Part shown: positions 26,122 through 37,577 of the stretch, piece by piece
Layout: each line of letters begins with the position of its first letter
Position numbering within the stretch: the first letter of the stretch is position 1
Assembly: GCF_002149035.1 (NCBI RefSeq)
Contig: NZ_NGFP01000025.1
Span: 1-53,183 of the forward strand
DNA length: 53,183 nucleotides
Source of the DNA: Streptosporangium minutum
GTDB lineage: Bacteria; Actinomycetota; Actinomycetes; Streptosporangiales; Streptosporangiaceae
Direction of reading: 5' to 3'
Program-made: the position numbers and the translations under genes
The notes under the pieces: generated by a model
The model's database searches: none
What the model saw: the letters and a program-made list of their open reading frames with translations, nothing else
What the model was told of the DNA's origin: nothing

Positions 26122-27477
26122 GTGAGCATCGCGGAGCCACCGGTCTTCGAGCCGGGATTCGAGCGCACCCCACCGAACAACATCGAGGCGGAGCAGTCCG
26201 TCCTCGGTGGCATGCTGCTGTCCAAGGACGCCATCGCCGACGTCGTCGAGATCATACGGTCCGACGACTTCTACCGTCCGGCCCACCAGATCATCTACGA
26301 CATCATCACCGACCTCTACGGCCGGGGTGACCCCGCCGACGCCGTCACCATCTTCGACGAGCTGCAGAAGCGCGGCGAGGTCGCCCGGGTCGGCGGCGGC
26401 GCCTACCTCCACACCCTGACCGCCGTCGTGCCCACCGCGGCCAACGCGGGCTACTACGCGCGGATCGTCCGCGAGCAGGCCATCCTCCGGCGGCTGATCG
26501 AGGCCGGCACCCGCATCGTCTCCTTCGGGTACGGCGGGCAGGACGAGGAGGTCGACGACCTCGTCGACCGCGCCCAGGCCGAGATCTACAAGGTCACCGA
26601 GCGCCGCACCTCCGAGGACTACGTCCCCCTGGCCGACATCATGCCCGGGGCCCTCGACGAGCTGGAGGCCATCGGCGGCCGGGGCGGCCAGATGGTCGGC
26701 GTCCCCACGGGCTTCCAGGACCTCGACGCCCTCACCAACGGCCTCCACCCCGGCCAGATGATCGTCGTGGCCGCCCGCCCGGCCATCGGCAAGTCGACTT
26801 TGGGGCTGGATTTCGCCAGATCTGCCGCTATCAAGCACGGTATGACGACTGTCGTGTTCTCGCTGGAAATGTCGCGTAATGAGATCACGATGCGTCTGCT
26901 GTCCGCCGAGGCGAGGGTGGCGCTGCACAACATGCGTTCGGGCACGATGACCGACGACGACTGGGCCAAACTGGCCCGGCGGATGGGTGAGGTGGCCGAG
27001 GCGCCGCTGTTCATCGACGACTCGCCCAACATGTCGATGATGGAGATCCGGGCCAAGTGCCGCCGTCTCAAGCAGCGCAACGACCTGCGCTTCGTCATCA
27101 TCGACTACCTGCAGCTGATGTCCTCGCCGAAGAAGACCGAGAGCCGCCAGAACGAGGTCTCCGAGATCTCCCGTGCCATCAAGCTCCTCGCCAAGGAGCT
27201 GGAGGTCCCGGTCATCGCGATCTCCCAGCTGAACCGTGGTCCCGAGCAGCGGACCGACAAGCGCCCCATGGTCAGCGACCTCCGCGAGTCGGGCAGCATC
27301 GAGCAGGACGCCGACATGGTCATCCTGCTCCACCGGGAAGACGCGTACGAGCGCGAGTCACCCCGCGCGGGCGAGGCCGACCTGATCGTGGCCAAGCACC
27401 GTAACGGCCCCACCGCCACGGTCACCGTGGCCTTCCAGGGCCACTACAGCCGCTTCGTCGACATGGCCCCCCACTAG
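26122..27477 (+). CDS. dnaB: Replicative DNA helicase DnaB
   Basis: A 451-residue hexameric helicase from GTG 26122, with GAGGGGG upstream. The N-terminal DnaG-binding domain (PPNNIEAEQSVLGGML...) is followed by the RecA-like core: Walker A ARPAIGKST (G223-K224-S225-T226), Walker B FVIIDYLQLM, and an Arg-finger region near the end. No intein is present, although many actinobacterial dnaB genes carry one. Codon use breaks sharply at codon 226: none of the roughly 150 preceding codons ends in A or T, then 11 of the next 33 do. Preceded by a DnaA-box cluster. Confidence 0.97.
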   Translation: MSIAEPPVFEPGFERTPPNNIEAEQSVLGGMLLSKDAIADVVEIIRSDDFYRPAHQIIYDIITDLYGRGDPADAVTIFDELQKRGEVARVGGGAYLHTLTAVVPTAANAGYYARIVREQAILRRLIEAGTRIVSFGYGGQDEEVDDLVDRAQAEIYKVTERRTSEDYVPLADIMPGALDELEAIGGRGGQMVGVPTGFQDLDALTNGLHPGQMIVVAARPAIGKSTLGLDFARSAAIKHGMTTVVFSLEMSRNEITMRLLSAEARVALHNMRSGTMTDDDWAKLARRMGEVAEAPLFIDDSPNMSMMEIRAKCRRLKQRNDLRFVIIDYLQLMSSPKKTESRQNEVSEISRAIKLLAKELEVPVIAISQLNRGPEQRTDKRPMVSDLRESGSIEQDADMVILLHREDAYERESPRAGEADLIVAKHRNGPTATVTVAFQGHYSRFVDMAPH

Positions 27478-27783
27478 GACCGTCCCTGGCCGGTTCCCGT
27501 CGGCCAGGGCCACTGCCGGGCCGGTTGCCCGTCCTGCTGAGCCGGCACGTCCTGTTGAGCGCCGGCACGTCCTGCTGAGGCGGCGCGGAGCCCGCGTTCG
27601 CCGCTCGCTCCTCCTGGTGGGTGGAGTACGGCCCGGCGGGCGGGGTGCGGCCTCCTGGGGTGCGGCCGGAGTCCGGCGGAAACTGTCATGGACAGTCCAT
27701 TTCGCTGGTATTCCGACCCCAGCCTCAGAATGAGCGGATCTCCGGTGGCCTCCCTGCCGGAGGCGTGAGCCGATGAGGTCCCG
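27478..27783. other. Intergenic region between convergent dnaB and argG
   Basis: 306 bases. It holds the dnaB terminator (27484-27509), two copies of a GCCGGCACGTCCTGYTGAG repeat at about 27541-27580, and overlapping palindromes ACTGTC-ATG-GACAGT (27682-27696) and ATGGAC-A-GTCCAT (27688-27700). The frames across it are low-complexity and I call no gene. Confidence 0.55.
27484..27509 (+). terminator. dnaB terminator
   Basis: CCCTGGCC and GGCCAGGG pair over a ten-base loop, starting seven bases after the dnaB stop. Confidence 0.6.
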
Positions 27784-29430
<1,647 letters not shown>

Positions 29431-29943
29431 CTACGCTCCGGTGGAGGTGATGCCGCCGTGGAGCACCAGGGCCCAGAGGAGGCAGCCGAACGCGGCAGTG
29501 GACGTCAGCGCGCGGATGAGGTTCCAGCGGTTCCACGTCGCCTCGAAGGCCTCGCGCACCGCCGCGAGGTCGGCGATGCCGTCGGGCTGTCCGGCCGCGG
29601 CGAGCTGGTCGTTGAGCGGCACGTTGACGGCGGCGGTGATGGCGAACGTCAGCCCGTACAGCACCAGGGCGGCCACGATCCAGGGCAGCACGTGCCGCCC
29701 GTCCCCGCGCAGGTGCAGCGCTCCCGCCAGGGCGATCAGCGCCAGCGCGCCCATGAAGGGGACGAGGAACCAGCCGTTGAGGATCTTCACATTGATCCAC
29801 TGCATCGCGCTGACGAAGGTCCGGTCGTCCGTCCGGCCGAGGCCGAGCATGACGGCGCAGGTGAACGCGTAGAACAGGCCCGCAATGAGCCCGGTGGTCA
29901 GTGTGGACGCGACCAGCGCGGCGCTCCGGAACAACTCGAACAT
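29431..29943 (-). CDS. DUF1772 (anthrone oxygenase-like) membrane protein
   Basis: A 170-residue protein from ATG 29943, with GGAGG six bases before; the longer frame upstream has no family character. Four hydrophobic helices are visible. The motif VNVPLNDQLAA, with the Asn and Asp/Arg-rich NRWNLIRAL helix near the C-terminus, is characteristic of DUF1772. Some fungal relatives act as anthrone oxygenases; the bacterial role is mostly unknown. It is followed on the same strand by argG, but a 198-base gap makes co-transcription doubtful. Confidence 0.75.
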   Translation of the reverse strand: MFELFRSAALVASTLTTGLIAGLFYAFTCAVMLGLGRTDDRTFVSAMQWINVKILNGWFLVPFMGALALIALAGALHLRGDGRHVLPWIVAALVLYGLTFAITAAVNVPLNDQLAAAGQPDGIADLAAVREAFEATWNRWNLIRALTSTAAFGCLLWALVLHGGITSTGA

Positions 29944-30035
29944 CCCATCCTCCGTTACGGAAATCCAATGTGCGGCCACGGACGCCGGGCGTGCCCTCGC
30001 GGGATCCCGCCCGGCGTCCGTGGATCGCGGGTCTC

Positions 30036-30872
30036 TCAACCGTTCCAGACGCCGGTGGCCGCCGCATCCCGCGCGTAGTCGGCGAAATCCCGGGGCTCCC
30101 TGCCCAGGGCGAGCCGGACGCCGTCGGTCAGGTGGGCGTTGCGGCCGTCCAGGACCTTGGTGAACAGCTCGGTCAGCATCGTCGCCTCCTCAGCCGGTAC
30201 GCCGTGCTCCACGAGCGCGTCCGCGTACTCCTCGGCGGAGACCGGTACGTACTGCACCTCCCTGTCCGCCGCTTTGGCGATCTCTCCGGCGGCGTCGGCG
30301 AAGGTCAGCAGCCGGGGGCCGGTCAGCTCGTATATCCGGCCCGCGTGCCCGTCCTGGGTCAGCGCCGCGACCGCGACGTCCGCGATGTCCTCGACGTCGA
30401 TGAACGGCTCCGCCACGTTCCCGGCGGGCAGGGCCACCACGCCGCTGAGCACCGGCTCCAGCAGGTAGTGCTCGCTGAAGTTCTGACAGAACCAGCTCGC
30501 CCGCAGGATCGTCCACTCGGCGCCGGACTCCTGGACCGTCCGCTCGCAGGCCTGGGCCTCCTCCTCGCCCCGGCCGGACAGCAGGACGAGCCGCCGGACG
30601 CCGCTGCCGGCCGCCAGCGCGGCGAAGGAGCCGATCGAGGCGGCGGCGCCGGGGGCGGCCAGGTCCGGGTAGTACGTCACGTAGACCGACTCCACGTCCC
30701 GCAGCGCGGGTGCCCACGTGGCCTGGTCCTCCCAGTCGAACGGGGGCGTGCCCGAGCGGGAACCGGCCCGCACCGGCAGGCCGCGAGCGGCGAGCCGCTC
30801 CACCACGCGGCGGCCGGTCTTGCCCGTTCCGCCGAGGACCAGCGTCGTTCCCTGTCGCGTGTTCTCTGTCAT
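30036..30872 (-). CDS. NmrA-like NAD(P)H-binding protein
   Basis: A 278-residue atypical short-chain dehydrogenase. The N-terminal Rossmann loop reads LVLGGTGKTGRRVVERL; the NmrA-type body includes LVLLSGRGEEEAQACERTVQESG and WTILRASWFCQNF. The Tyr-x-x-x-Lys catalytic pair is not obvious, as in NmrA sensors and quinone-oxidoreductase-like members. It is divergent from an AraC regulator with a shared 82-base gap, which suggests control by that regulator, and is followed after 92 bases by the DUF1772 gene. Confidence 0.82.
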   Translation of the reverse strand: MTENTRQGTTLVLGGTGKTGRRVVERLAARGLPVRAGSRSGTPPFDWEDQATWAPALRDVESVYVTYYPDLAAPGAAASIGSFAALAAGSGVRRLVLLSGRGEEEAQACERTVQESGAEWTILRASWFCQNFSEHYLLEPVLSGVVALPAGNVAEPFIDVEDIADVAVAALTQDGHAGRIYELTGPRLLTFADAAGEIAKAADREVQYVPVSAEEYADALVEHGVPAEEATMLTELFTKVLDGRNAHLTDGVRLALGREPRDFADYARDAAATGVWNG

Positions 30873-30898
30873 GCCTCAAGTGAAGCGCCGGCGGGGTG

Positions 30899-30942
30899 AG
30901 ACGCACCATGGTTGAGAGCTGCAAATCCATGTTTATGCGTCT
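30899..30942. promoter_or_regulatory. Inverted repeat between NmrA-like and AraC genes
   Basis: AGACGCA and TGCGTCT, 30 bases apart, flank the centre of the divergent intergenic region. Possible operator of the AraC regulator. Confidence 0.4.
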
Positions 30943-30954
30943 AAAGTGAGGCGC

Positions 30955-31884
30955 ATGGACGTGCTCGCGGGTCTCCTGGACGGGCCGAGGGCCCGGGGAG
31001 CGTTCCTGCTACGATCGATCTTGAACCCACCCTGGTCCCTGCGGATCCAGGACCGGGCGCCGCTCACCCTGGTGGCCATGATGCGGGGCCAGGCGTGGGT
31101 GATCCCCGACCACGGGGAAACGGTACGGCTGCGCCCCGGAGATGTCGCGATCATGCGCGGTCCGGATCCGTACACGGTCGCCGACGACCCGGCCACCCCG
31201 CCCCAGGTGGTGATCCATCCCGGACAGCACTGCACCACCCCGGAGGGCGAGTCCCTGGCCCAGGAGATGGATCTGGGCGTCCGCACCTGGGGCAACAGCC
31301 CGGACGGCTCGACGGTGATGATCACCGGCACCTACCAGATGCACGGAGAGATCAGCCGGCGGCTGCTCGCGGCGCTGCCCGCGCTGCTGGTCCTGCCCGA
31401 GGACGCCTGGGACTGCCCGCTGATCCCGCTGCTCGGCGACGAGATCGTCAAGGACGAGCCGGGGCAGGCGGCCGTGCTCGACCGGCTGCTCGACCTGCTG
31501 CTCATCGCCGTCCTGCGGGCCTGGTTCTCCCGCCCGGAGGCGGAGGCGCCGGCGTGGTACCGCGCCCACAGCGACCCCGTGGTGGGCCGGGCCCTGCGGA
31601 TGCTCCACAACAACCCGGCCCACCCCTGGACCGTGGCCGCGCTGGCGGCCGGGACCGGCGTCTCCCGCGCGTCGCTGGCGCGTCGCTTCACCGACCTGGT
31701 CGGCGAGTCGCCCATGGCGTTCCTCACCGGCTGGCGGCTGGCCATGGCCGCCGACCTGCTCCGCGAGACCGACGCCACCATCGGCGCGGTGGCCCGGCAG
31801 GTCGGCTACGGCAGCTCCTTCGCACTGAGCACCGCCTTCAAACGCGTGCTCGGCGTCAGCCCGCAGGAGCACCGTGCCATGTGA
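30955..31884 (+). CDS. AraC family transcriptional regulator (cupin type)
   Basis: A 309-residue protein from ATG 30955 (MDVLAGLLDGPRARGAFLLR), with GAGG just upstream; GTG 30946 would add three residues. An N-terminal cupin-like effector domain (residues about 15-185, RLRPGDVAIMRGP) precedes a C-terminal double helix-turn-helix (about 210-307; VSRASLARRFTDLVGESPMAFL, then VARQVGYGSSFALSTAFKRV). It probably controls the divergent NmrA-like gene and itself. Confidence 0.88.
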   Translation: MDVLAGLLDGPRARGAFLLRSILNPPWSLRIQDRAPLTLVAMMRGQAWVIPDHGETVRLRPGDVAIMRGPDPYTVADDPATPPQVVIHPGQHCTTPEGESLAQEMDLGVRTWGNSPDGSTVMITGTYQMHGEISRRLLAALPALLVLPEDAWDCPLIPLLGDEIVKDEPGQAAVLDRLLDLLLIAVLRAWFSRPEAEAPAWYRAHSDPVVGRALRMLHNNPAHPWTVAALAAGTGVSRASLARRFTDLVGESPMAFLTGWRLAMAADLLRETDATIGAVARQVGYGSSFALSTAFKRVLGVSPQEHRAM

Positions 31885-31911
31885 GGGCGCGAGCCGCCAC
31901 GCCGTACGGGG

Positions 31912-32649
31912 TCAGAGGACCGGACGCATGTGGGTGGTGAGGCGGCCGTCGTCGAAGACGTGTACGGCGATCTGGGGCGGGAGGTCGAAGTCGCGGGGGT
32001 CCGGCGAGGCGTACTCCTGGGGGAGCAGCGCGGTGGAGACGACCCCCGGGGCGACGATCAGGGGCAGGCCGGCGAAGGTGGTGCTCGCCGGGGTGTGGGC
32101 GTGGCCGGCCAGCACGGCCACCACCTGGGGGTGCCGCCGCAGGACCTTCTCCAGCCGCTCCGGGTCCCGTAGCCCGATGGTGTCCACGTAGGGGATGCCC
32201 AGCGCCACCGCCGGGTGGTGCATGCCCACGATGACCGGGGTGGCGGGGGATTCGGCGAGCACGGTCTCCAGCCAGGTGATCGTCTCGTCCTCCAGGAGGC
32301 CCTCCGGCCGCCCGGGGACGCTGGAGTCGCACAGGGCCACGGTCAGGCCGTCGAGCCGCAGGACCTGGTTGACCGGCCCGTCGCCGTCCTGGCCGAGAAG
32401 GACCTCGCGGAAGACCGGGCGGACGTCGTGGTTGCCCGGGCAGAGCACCGTCGGGTAACGCGAGGCCAGCAGCTCGCGTGCGGTCGCGTACTCCTCGGCC
32501 GTACCGTGGTCGGCGATGTCCCCGGTCACGATGACGGCGTCCAGCGGGCCGGGCAGGTCCTCCAGGTGTCGCATGACGGCCCGCGCCCGCTCGACGCTGC
32601 GGGGGGAGCCGCCGATATGGATGTCACTCACATGCGCCAGTGTCAGCAT
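31912..32649 (-). CDS. Calcineurin-like metallophosphoesterase (CpdA type)
   Basis: A 245-residue phosphoesterase with the full motif set: DIHIGG, GDIADHG, GNHDVRP, MHHPAV and GHAHTPAST. These ligate a di-metal centre. The family includes 3',5'-cAMP phosphodiesterases and phospholipid/nucleotidase-type enzymes, so the substrate is open. The start ATG 32649 fits MLTLAHVSDIHIGG. It converges with the AraC gene. Confidence 0.88.
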   Translation of the reverse strand: MLTLAHVSDIHIGGSPRSVERARAVMRHLEDLPGPLDAVIVTGDIADHGTAEEYATARELLASRYPTVLCPGNHDVRPVFREVLLGQDGDGPVNQVLRLDGLTVALCDSSVPGRPEGLLEDETITWLETVLAESPATPVIVGMHHPAVALGIPYVDTIGLRDPERLEKVLRRHPQVVAVLAGHAHTPASTTFAGLPLIVAPGVVSTALLPQEYASPDPRDFDLPPQIAVHVFDDGRLTTHMRPVL

Positions 32650-32750
32650 GCTCCACAGGGTGACACGCGCAGCCCTCCGCCCGCCCGCCCGTTACGGCCG
32701 GCGGTCTGCCGGCCGTACCGGGCGGGACGTCAAGGAGCAGGGCGGGACGG

Positions 32751-33686
32751 TCAGGGGAGCAGGACGAGGCGCCCGCGGAGACCGCCCGCGGTGAGGCGCT
32801 CGTGGGCGGCGGCGGCCTCGGCGAGCGGGAGGACGCCGGCCACTCTGAGGGTCAGCCGGCCCTCGTCCGCCAGCCGGGCGAGCTCGGCCAGCCGGGCCCC
32901 GTCGGCGCGGATCCAGACGTTGGCCACCCGGGTGCCGCGCAGCGGGACGGGCGCCGCGCCGCCGAGCACGGCCACGAGGGAGCCGCCGTTGCGCACCGCG
33001 GCGAGCGCGGCCGTGCCGACCGCGGCGGCGTCGATCGCGCCGTGCGTCCCACCCGGCACCAGCTCCCGTACGGCGGAGCCCAGCTCGGCGTCGCGGGGTA
33101 CGAAGAACTCCGCGCCGAGGCTCCGGACGAGCTTCTCGTCCCCGGCGCCCGCCACGGCGACCACCCGGAGCCCGCGCGTCACGGCCAGCTCGACGGCGTA
33201 TCCGCCCACCCCGCCCGCCGCCCCGGTCACCAGCAGGGTCTGGCCCGCGGTCAGGCCGGCGAGGTCCAGGGCCTGGTCGGCGGTGAGACCGTTGAGCGGG
33301 AGCGTGGCCGCCTGTGCCGGGGTGGCACGGGCGGGCGCGGGGGCCACCACGGCGGCGTCCAGCACGATCCGCTCGGCGTAGGCGCCGAGGGGGAGGTCGA
33401 GCCGGTCGGCCAGTCCGATCACCCGGTCTCCCGGGGCGAACCCGGTGACCCCGGCGCCGACCTCCTCGACCACCCCGGCTGTGTCCCAGCCGACCCCGTG
33501 GACCTCGCGCCGCTCCGCCAGCCCTGCCTCGACGAGCAGTCCGGTCCGGACCGCCACGTCGACGGGGTTGACGCCTGCGGCCTCCACCCGTATCCGCACC
33601 TGACCGGCGCCCGTCCGGGGGACCGGCACCTCCTCGATCTCCAGGGCCTCGGGCCCCCCGAACGAACGGACCACCACTGCGCGCAT
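32751..33686 (-). CDS. Zinc-free medium-chain oxidoreductase (quinone reductase type)
   Basis: A 311-residue protein from ATG 33686, with GGAGG upstream; ATG 33698 is a less likely start. It is an NADP-dependent MDR member: GroES-like N-domain (VRIRVEAAGVNPVDVAVRTG), nucleotide loop TGAAGGVGGYAVELAV (about 148-163), and no zinc-ligating Cys cluster. Typical of quinone or enone reductases. It is divergent from an HxlR regulator, a pairing widely seen where redox-active electrophiles are detoxified. Confidence 0.85.
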   Translation of the reverse strand: MRAVVVRSFGGPEALEIEEVPVPRTGAGQVRIRVEAAGVNPVDVAVRTGLLVEAGLAERREVHGVGWDTAGVVEEVGAGVTGFAPGDRVIGLADRLDLPLGAYAERIVLDAAVVAPAPARATPAQAATLPLNGLTADQALDLAGLTAGQTLLVTGAAGGVGGYAVELAVTRGLRVVAVAGAGDEKLVRSLGAEFFVPRDAELGSAVRELVPGGTHGAIDAAAVGTAALAAVRNGGSLVAVLGGAAPVPLRGTRVANVWIRADGARLAELARLADEGRLTLRVAGVLPLAEAAAAHERLTAGGLRGRLVLLP

Positions 33687-33746
33687 CGCCGCCTCCATGA
33701 CTTCTGATCGGATGGGGACGAACCTATGAAGTGTTACTCTCCATCA

Positions 33747-33774
33747 GGAAGTACGTACCTGGAAGTGCGTACCG
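33747..33774. promoter_or_regulatory. Tandem 14-base repeats, likely HxlR operator
   Basis: GGAAGTACGTACCT is followed at once by GGAAGTGCGTACCG, 12 of 14 bases the same, each with a GTRCGTAC core. They lie in the short divergent gap between the oxidoreductase and hxlR-like genes. B. subtilis HxlR is known to bind direct repeats. Confidence 0.55.
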
Positions 33775-33790
33775 CACCGGAAGGGGCGCC

Positions 33791-34189
33791 ATGGCCACCG
33801 AGACGGCCGCGCAGCGGCGAGACGGCGCGCGGGCCGCCTACGACGCCTACCTGGCGGCCTGCCCGGCCAGGGAGCTACTCGACACGATCAGCGACAAATG
33901 GGTCAGCCTGATCCTGAACGCGCTGTCGGACGGCCCGCTGCGCTACAGCGACCTGGGCCGGGTCATCGCCGGCATCAGCCAGAAGATGCTCACCCAGACC
34001 CTGCGCGGCATGGAGCGCGACGGCCTGGTCTCCCGCACGGTCACCCCCTCGGTGCCGGTCCGCGTCGACTACGCCCTCACCGAACTCGGCCGCGGCCTGC
34101 AGCCGGTCATGCTGGCGATCAAGACATGGGCCGAGAGCAACATCGAGCGGGTCCACGGCGCCCGCCAGGCCTACGACAGCCGGCCCTAG
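33791..34189 (+). CDS. HxlR family transcriptional regulator
   Basis: A 132-residue winged-helix protein from ATG 33791, with GGAAGGGG upstream. The family signature CPARELLDTISDKWVSLILNAL (around 21-43) and the wing DGLVSRTVTPSVPVRVDYALTELG are clear. It probably senses quinone or aldehyde stress and controls the divergent oxidoreductase. Its stop overlaps the stop of the AsnC gene tail to tail by four bases. Confidence 0.9.
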   Translation: MATETAAQRRDGARAAYDAYLAACPARELLDTISDKWVSLILNALSDGPLRYSDLGRVIAGISQKMLTQTLRGMERDGLVSRTVTPSVPVRVDYALTELGRGLQPVMLAIKTWAESNIERVHGARQAYDSRP

Positions 34190-34647
34190 CCGCGGGGGCT
34201 GTCGCCCCGGGGGTCGAGGGGGCGTTCGAAGAAGGTCTCCAGTACGACCACGGTCCGGGTGCCGGTGACCCCCGGGACCTCGTGCAGGCGCCTGAGCACG
34301 GCCTGCAGGTCCTCGGTGCTGGAGGTGCGCACCTTGACCAGCAGGGTCGCGGCCCCGGCGACGATGTGGGCCTCCTCGATCCAGGGCAGCGCGGCGAGCG
34401 CGTCGGCGGTCTCCTCGCCGCCCATCCACGCGTTGGCGTCGATCATCACGAAGGCCGCCACGCCCTTGCCGACCGCCGCCGGATCGACGTCCACCGAGGT
34501 CCGCCTGATCACGCCCCGCAGACGGAGCTTGCGCACGCGCTCGTGGGTGGCCCCGCTGGACAGGCCCACGGCCTCGCCGAGCGCGGCGTAGGACCGGGTG
34601 GCGTCGGCCTGGAGCAGGGCGAGGAGTTCGCGGTCGATGTTGTCCAC
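34186..34647 (-). CDS. Lrp/AsnC family transcriptional regulator
   Basis: A 153-residue protein: AsnC-type helix-turn-helix at residues about 3-60 (DNIDRELLALLQADATRSY, GLSSGATHERVRKLRLRGVI) and RAM ligand-binding domain from about 65. It is divergent from an SMP-30-like gene with a 106-base, AT-rich gap, which implies regulation of that gene. Confidence 0.92.
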   Translation of the reverse strand: MDNIDRELLALLQADATRSYAALGEAVGLSSGATHERVRKLRLRGVIRRTSVDVDPAAVGKGVAAFVMIDANAWMGGEETADALAALPWIEEAHIVAGAATLLVKVRTSSTEDLQAVLRRLHEVPGVTGTRTVVVLETFFERPLDPRGDSPRG

Positions 34648-34753
34648 GGTGATTCATCGTAGTGCCGAACATCAGTCGATAAAAATGGGTGTTGACCGAA
34701 TGCCATATCGTCCTCTTAGGTAAATACGGAATGACATCCTAAGGATGGGGACG

Positions 34754-35653
34754 ATGGAGACGATCGAAGCACGTTTCGAGACGCTGGACGACCGGTTCAA
34801 GGCCTGCCGGGGTGACGACCGTATCGAGCGGCTCCACACGGGTTGCCGCTGGGCCGAGGGCCCGGCCTACTTCCCGGCGGGCCGTTTCCTGGTCTGGAGC
34901 GACATCCCCAACGACCGGATGCTCCGCTGGGACGAGATGACCGGCGCGGTCGGCCCGTTCCGGCAGCCCGCCGGTCACACCAACGGCCACACCGTCGACC
35001 GTGAGGGGCGGCTGGTCTCCTGCGAGCAGGGCAACCGCCGGGTCACCAGGACCGAGCACGACGGCTCCGTCACGGTGATCGCCGACCGCTGGGAGGGCAG
35101 GCGGCTCAACAGCCCCAACGACGTGGTGGTGAAGTCGGACGGGTCGATCTGGTTCACCGACCCGTCCTACGGGATCGACACCGACTACGAGGGCCACCGC
35201 GCGGAGAGTGAGATCGGGGCCTGCCACGTCTATCGCGTGGACCCGGCCGCCGGGGAGGTCCGGGCCGTGGCCGAGGATTTCGTCCGCCCCAACGGGCTGG
35301 CCTTCTCCACCGACGAGTCCACGCTCTACATCGTCGACACCAGGATCAACCACATCCGGGCGTTCGGCGTGAACGAGGACGGCACGCTCTCGGGCGGGCA
35401 GGTGCTCGCCACGTGCGACTCGGGCGTCTTCGACGGCATCCGCGTGGACACCGCCGGACGGATCTGGGCGGCGGCCGGGGACGGCGTGCACTGCTTCGAC
35501 CCCGACGGCACGCTGATCGGCAAGATCCACATTCCCGAGACCGTGTCCAACCTCTGCTTCGGAGGCCTCAAGCGCAACCAGCTGTTCATCACGGCCACGG
35601 CCTCGGTCTACACCATCCTGCTCACCGTGAACGGCGCCGCCCGGCCCTCGTAG
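34754..35653 (+). CDS. SMP-30/gluconolactonase family protein
   Basis: A 299-residue six-bladed beta-propeller lactonase from ATG 34754, with AAGGA eight bases upstream; ATG 34745 is possible. Metal-site motifs are seen: WAEGPAYFP (Glu), LNSPNDVVV (Asn), RPNGLAFSTDE (Asn) and VFDGIRVDTAGRIW (Asp). It hydrolyses sugar-type or related lactones; the real substrate is unknown. Likely under the divergent AsnC regulator. The 160 bases after it hold no gene. Confidence 0.88.
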   Translation: METIEARFETLDDRFKACRGDDRIERLHTGCRWAEGPAYFPAGRFLVWSDIPNDRMLRWDEMTGAVGPFRQPAGHTNGHTVDREGRLVSCEQGNRRVTRTEHDGSVTVIADRWEGRRLNSPNDVVVKSDGSIWFTDPSYGIDTDYEGHRAESEIGACHVYRVDPAAGEVRAVAEDFVRPNGLAFSTDESTLYIVDTRINHIRAFGVNEDGTLSGGQVLATCDSGVFDGIRVDTAGRIWAAAGDGVHCFDPDGTLIGKIHIPETVSNLCFGGLKRNQLFITATASVYTILLTVNGAARPS

Positions 35654-35813
35654 GCCGGAGCCGGACGGCGGGGGCGCCGCCACCGTGACCGGCCCCGCGC
35701 TCACGGACGGCGTCCTCGGCGGAGAACTCGACCGGCCCCCGTACGGCCGGCAGCGCGGGCCCCGTCGGTCGGACGACAAGACAGCGGCGCGGCGGGCCGT
35801 ACCGGGCGGGGGA

Positions 35814-36544
35814 CTACTCCCACCGGAACAGCCGCGCGGACAGCACGCCGGTGACGAGCACGGTCGCGGCCATCACCGCCAGGTGCAGCGGCTGGGGCGC
35901 GTGACCCGCCCACGTGTCGCGGATCGCCTGGGCGAACGGCGCCATCGGCAGGAAGTCGCCGACCCGCTGCGCCAGGTCCGGCAGGAGCTCCCGGGGGACC
36001 CACATGCCCGCCATGAAGAGCAGCGGGAACATCAGGAGCGAGCCGATGCCCGGCGCGGCCTTGGCGCTGGGCGCCACGGCGGCGATCAGCAGGCCGAGGC
36101 CGAACATCGAGGCGCTGCCGAGCAGGAACACGCCCGCGAACGCCAGGAGACTCCTGGGCACGGCCACCCCGAGGACGAGGTTGCCCAGGCCGATCAGCAG
36201 GGCGGTCGCGACGACCGCCACCGCGACGTTGTTCACCACCTGGGCGACCAGCAGCCGGACCGGCCGGACCGGGGTGGTCGACATCCGGCGCAGCACGCCG
36301 CTCTCCCGGTAGGCCACCAGGGTGCCCGGCAGCGCGGTCAGCGCCATCGTCACCACCGACAGCACCACCATCATGCCGGGGAGCTGGGTGTCGATCACCC
36401 GCTGCCCGCCCAGGGCGGGATCCGCCTGCTGGAACCCGGGGATGCTGCCCAGCCCGAGCAGGAGCGCGAGAGGAAGCAGGATCGCGAAGATCGGACCGCC
36501 AGGCTCCCGCAGGAAGAGCTTCGCCTCGGTCAGGATCATCTTGT

Positions 36545-36548
<4 letters not shown>
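35814..36548 (-). CDS. ABC-2 type transporter permease
   Basis: A 244-residue membrane protein from ATG 36548, whose start overlaps the ATPase stop (ATGA). Six hydrophobic segments are visible; RESGVLRRMSTTPVRPVRLLVAQVV is the DrrB-like cytoplasmic loop. With the ATPase it makes a two-gene DrrAB-type exporter, probably for a hydrophobic compound or drug. Confidence 0.88.
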
Positions 36549-37444
<896 letters not shown>

Positions 37445-37577
37445 GCCGACGACCCTAGGAAGCCCGCGGGCCGCGCAGAATCCGTCTGGGCACCCGGCCG
37501 GGGTGTGGCTACCTCCACCCCGGGACGGCATCCAGCGTCATTGGTACGGCGAGGGCGGATGGACGAGACTCCATGCC

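Noticed and set aside
26122-27477. Intein in dnaB
   Set aside because: The 451-residue protein is continuous through Walker A and the H4 region; only a codon-usage scar is seen.
27474-27689. 71-codon minus-strand frame after dnaB
   Set aside because: Low-complexity, spans the dnaB terminator and a repeat; no ribosome site.
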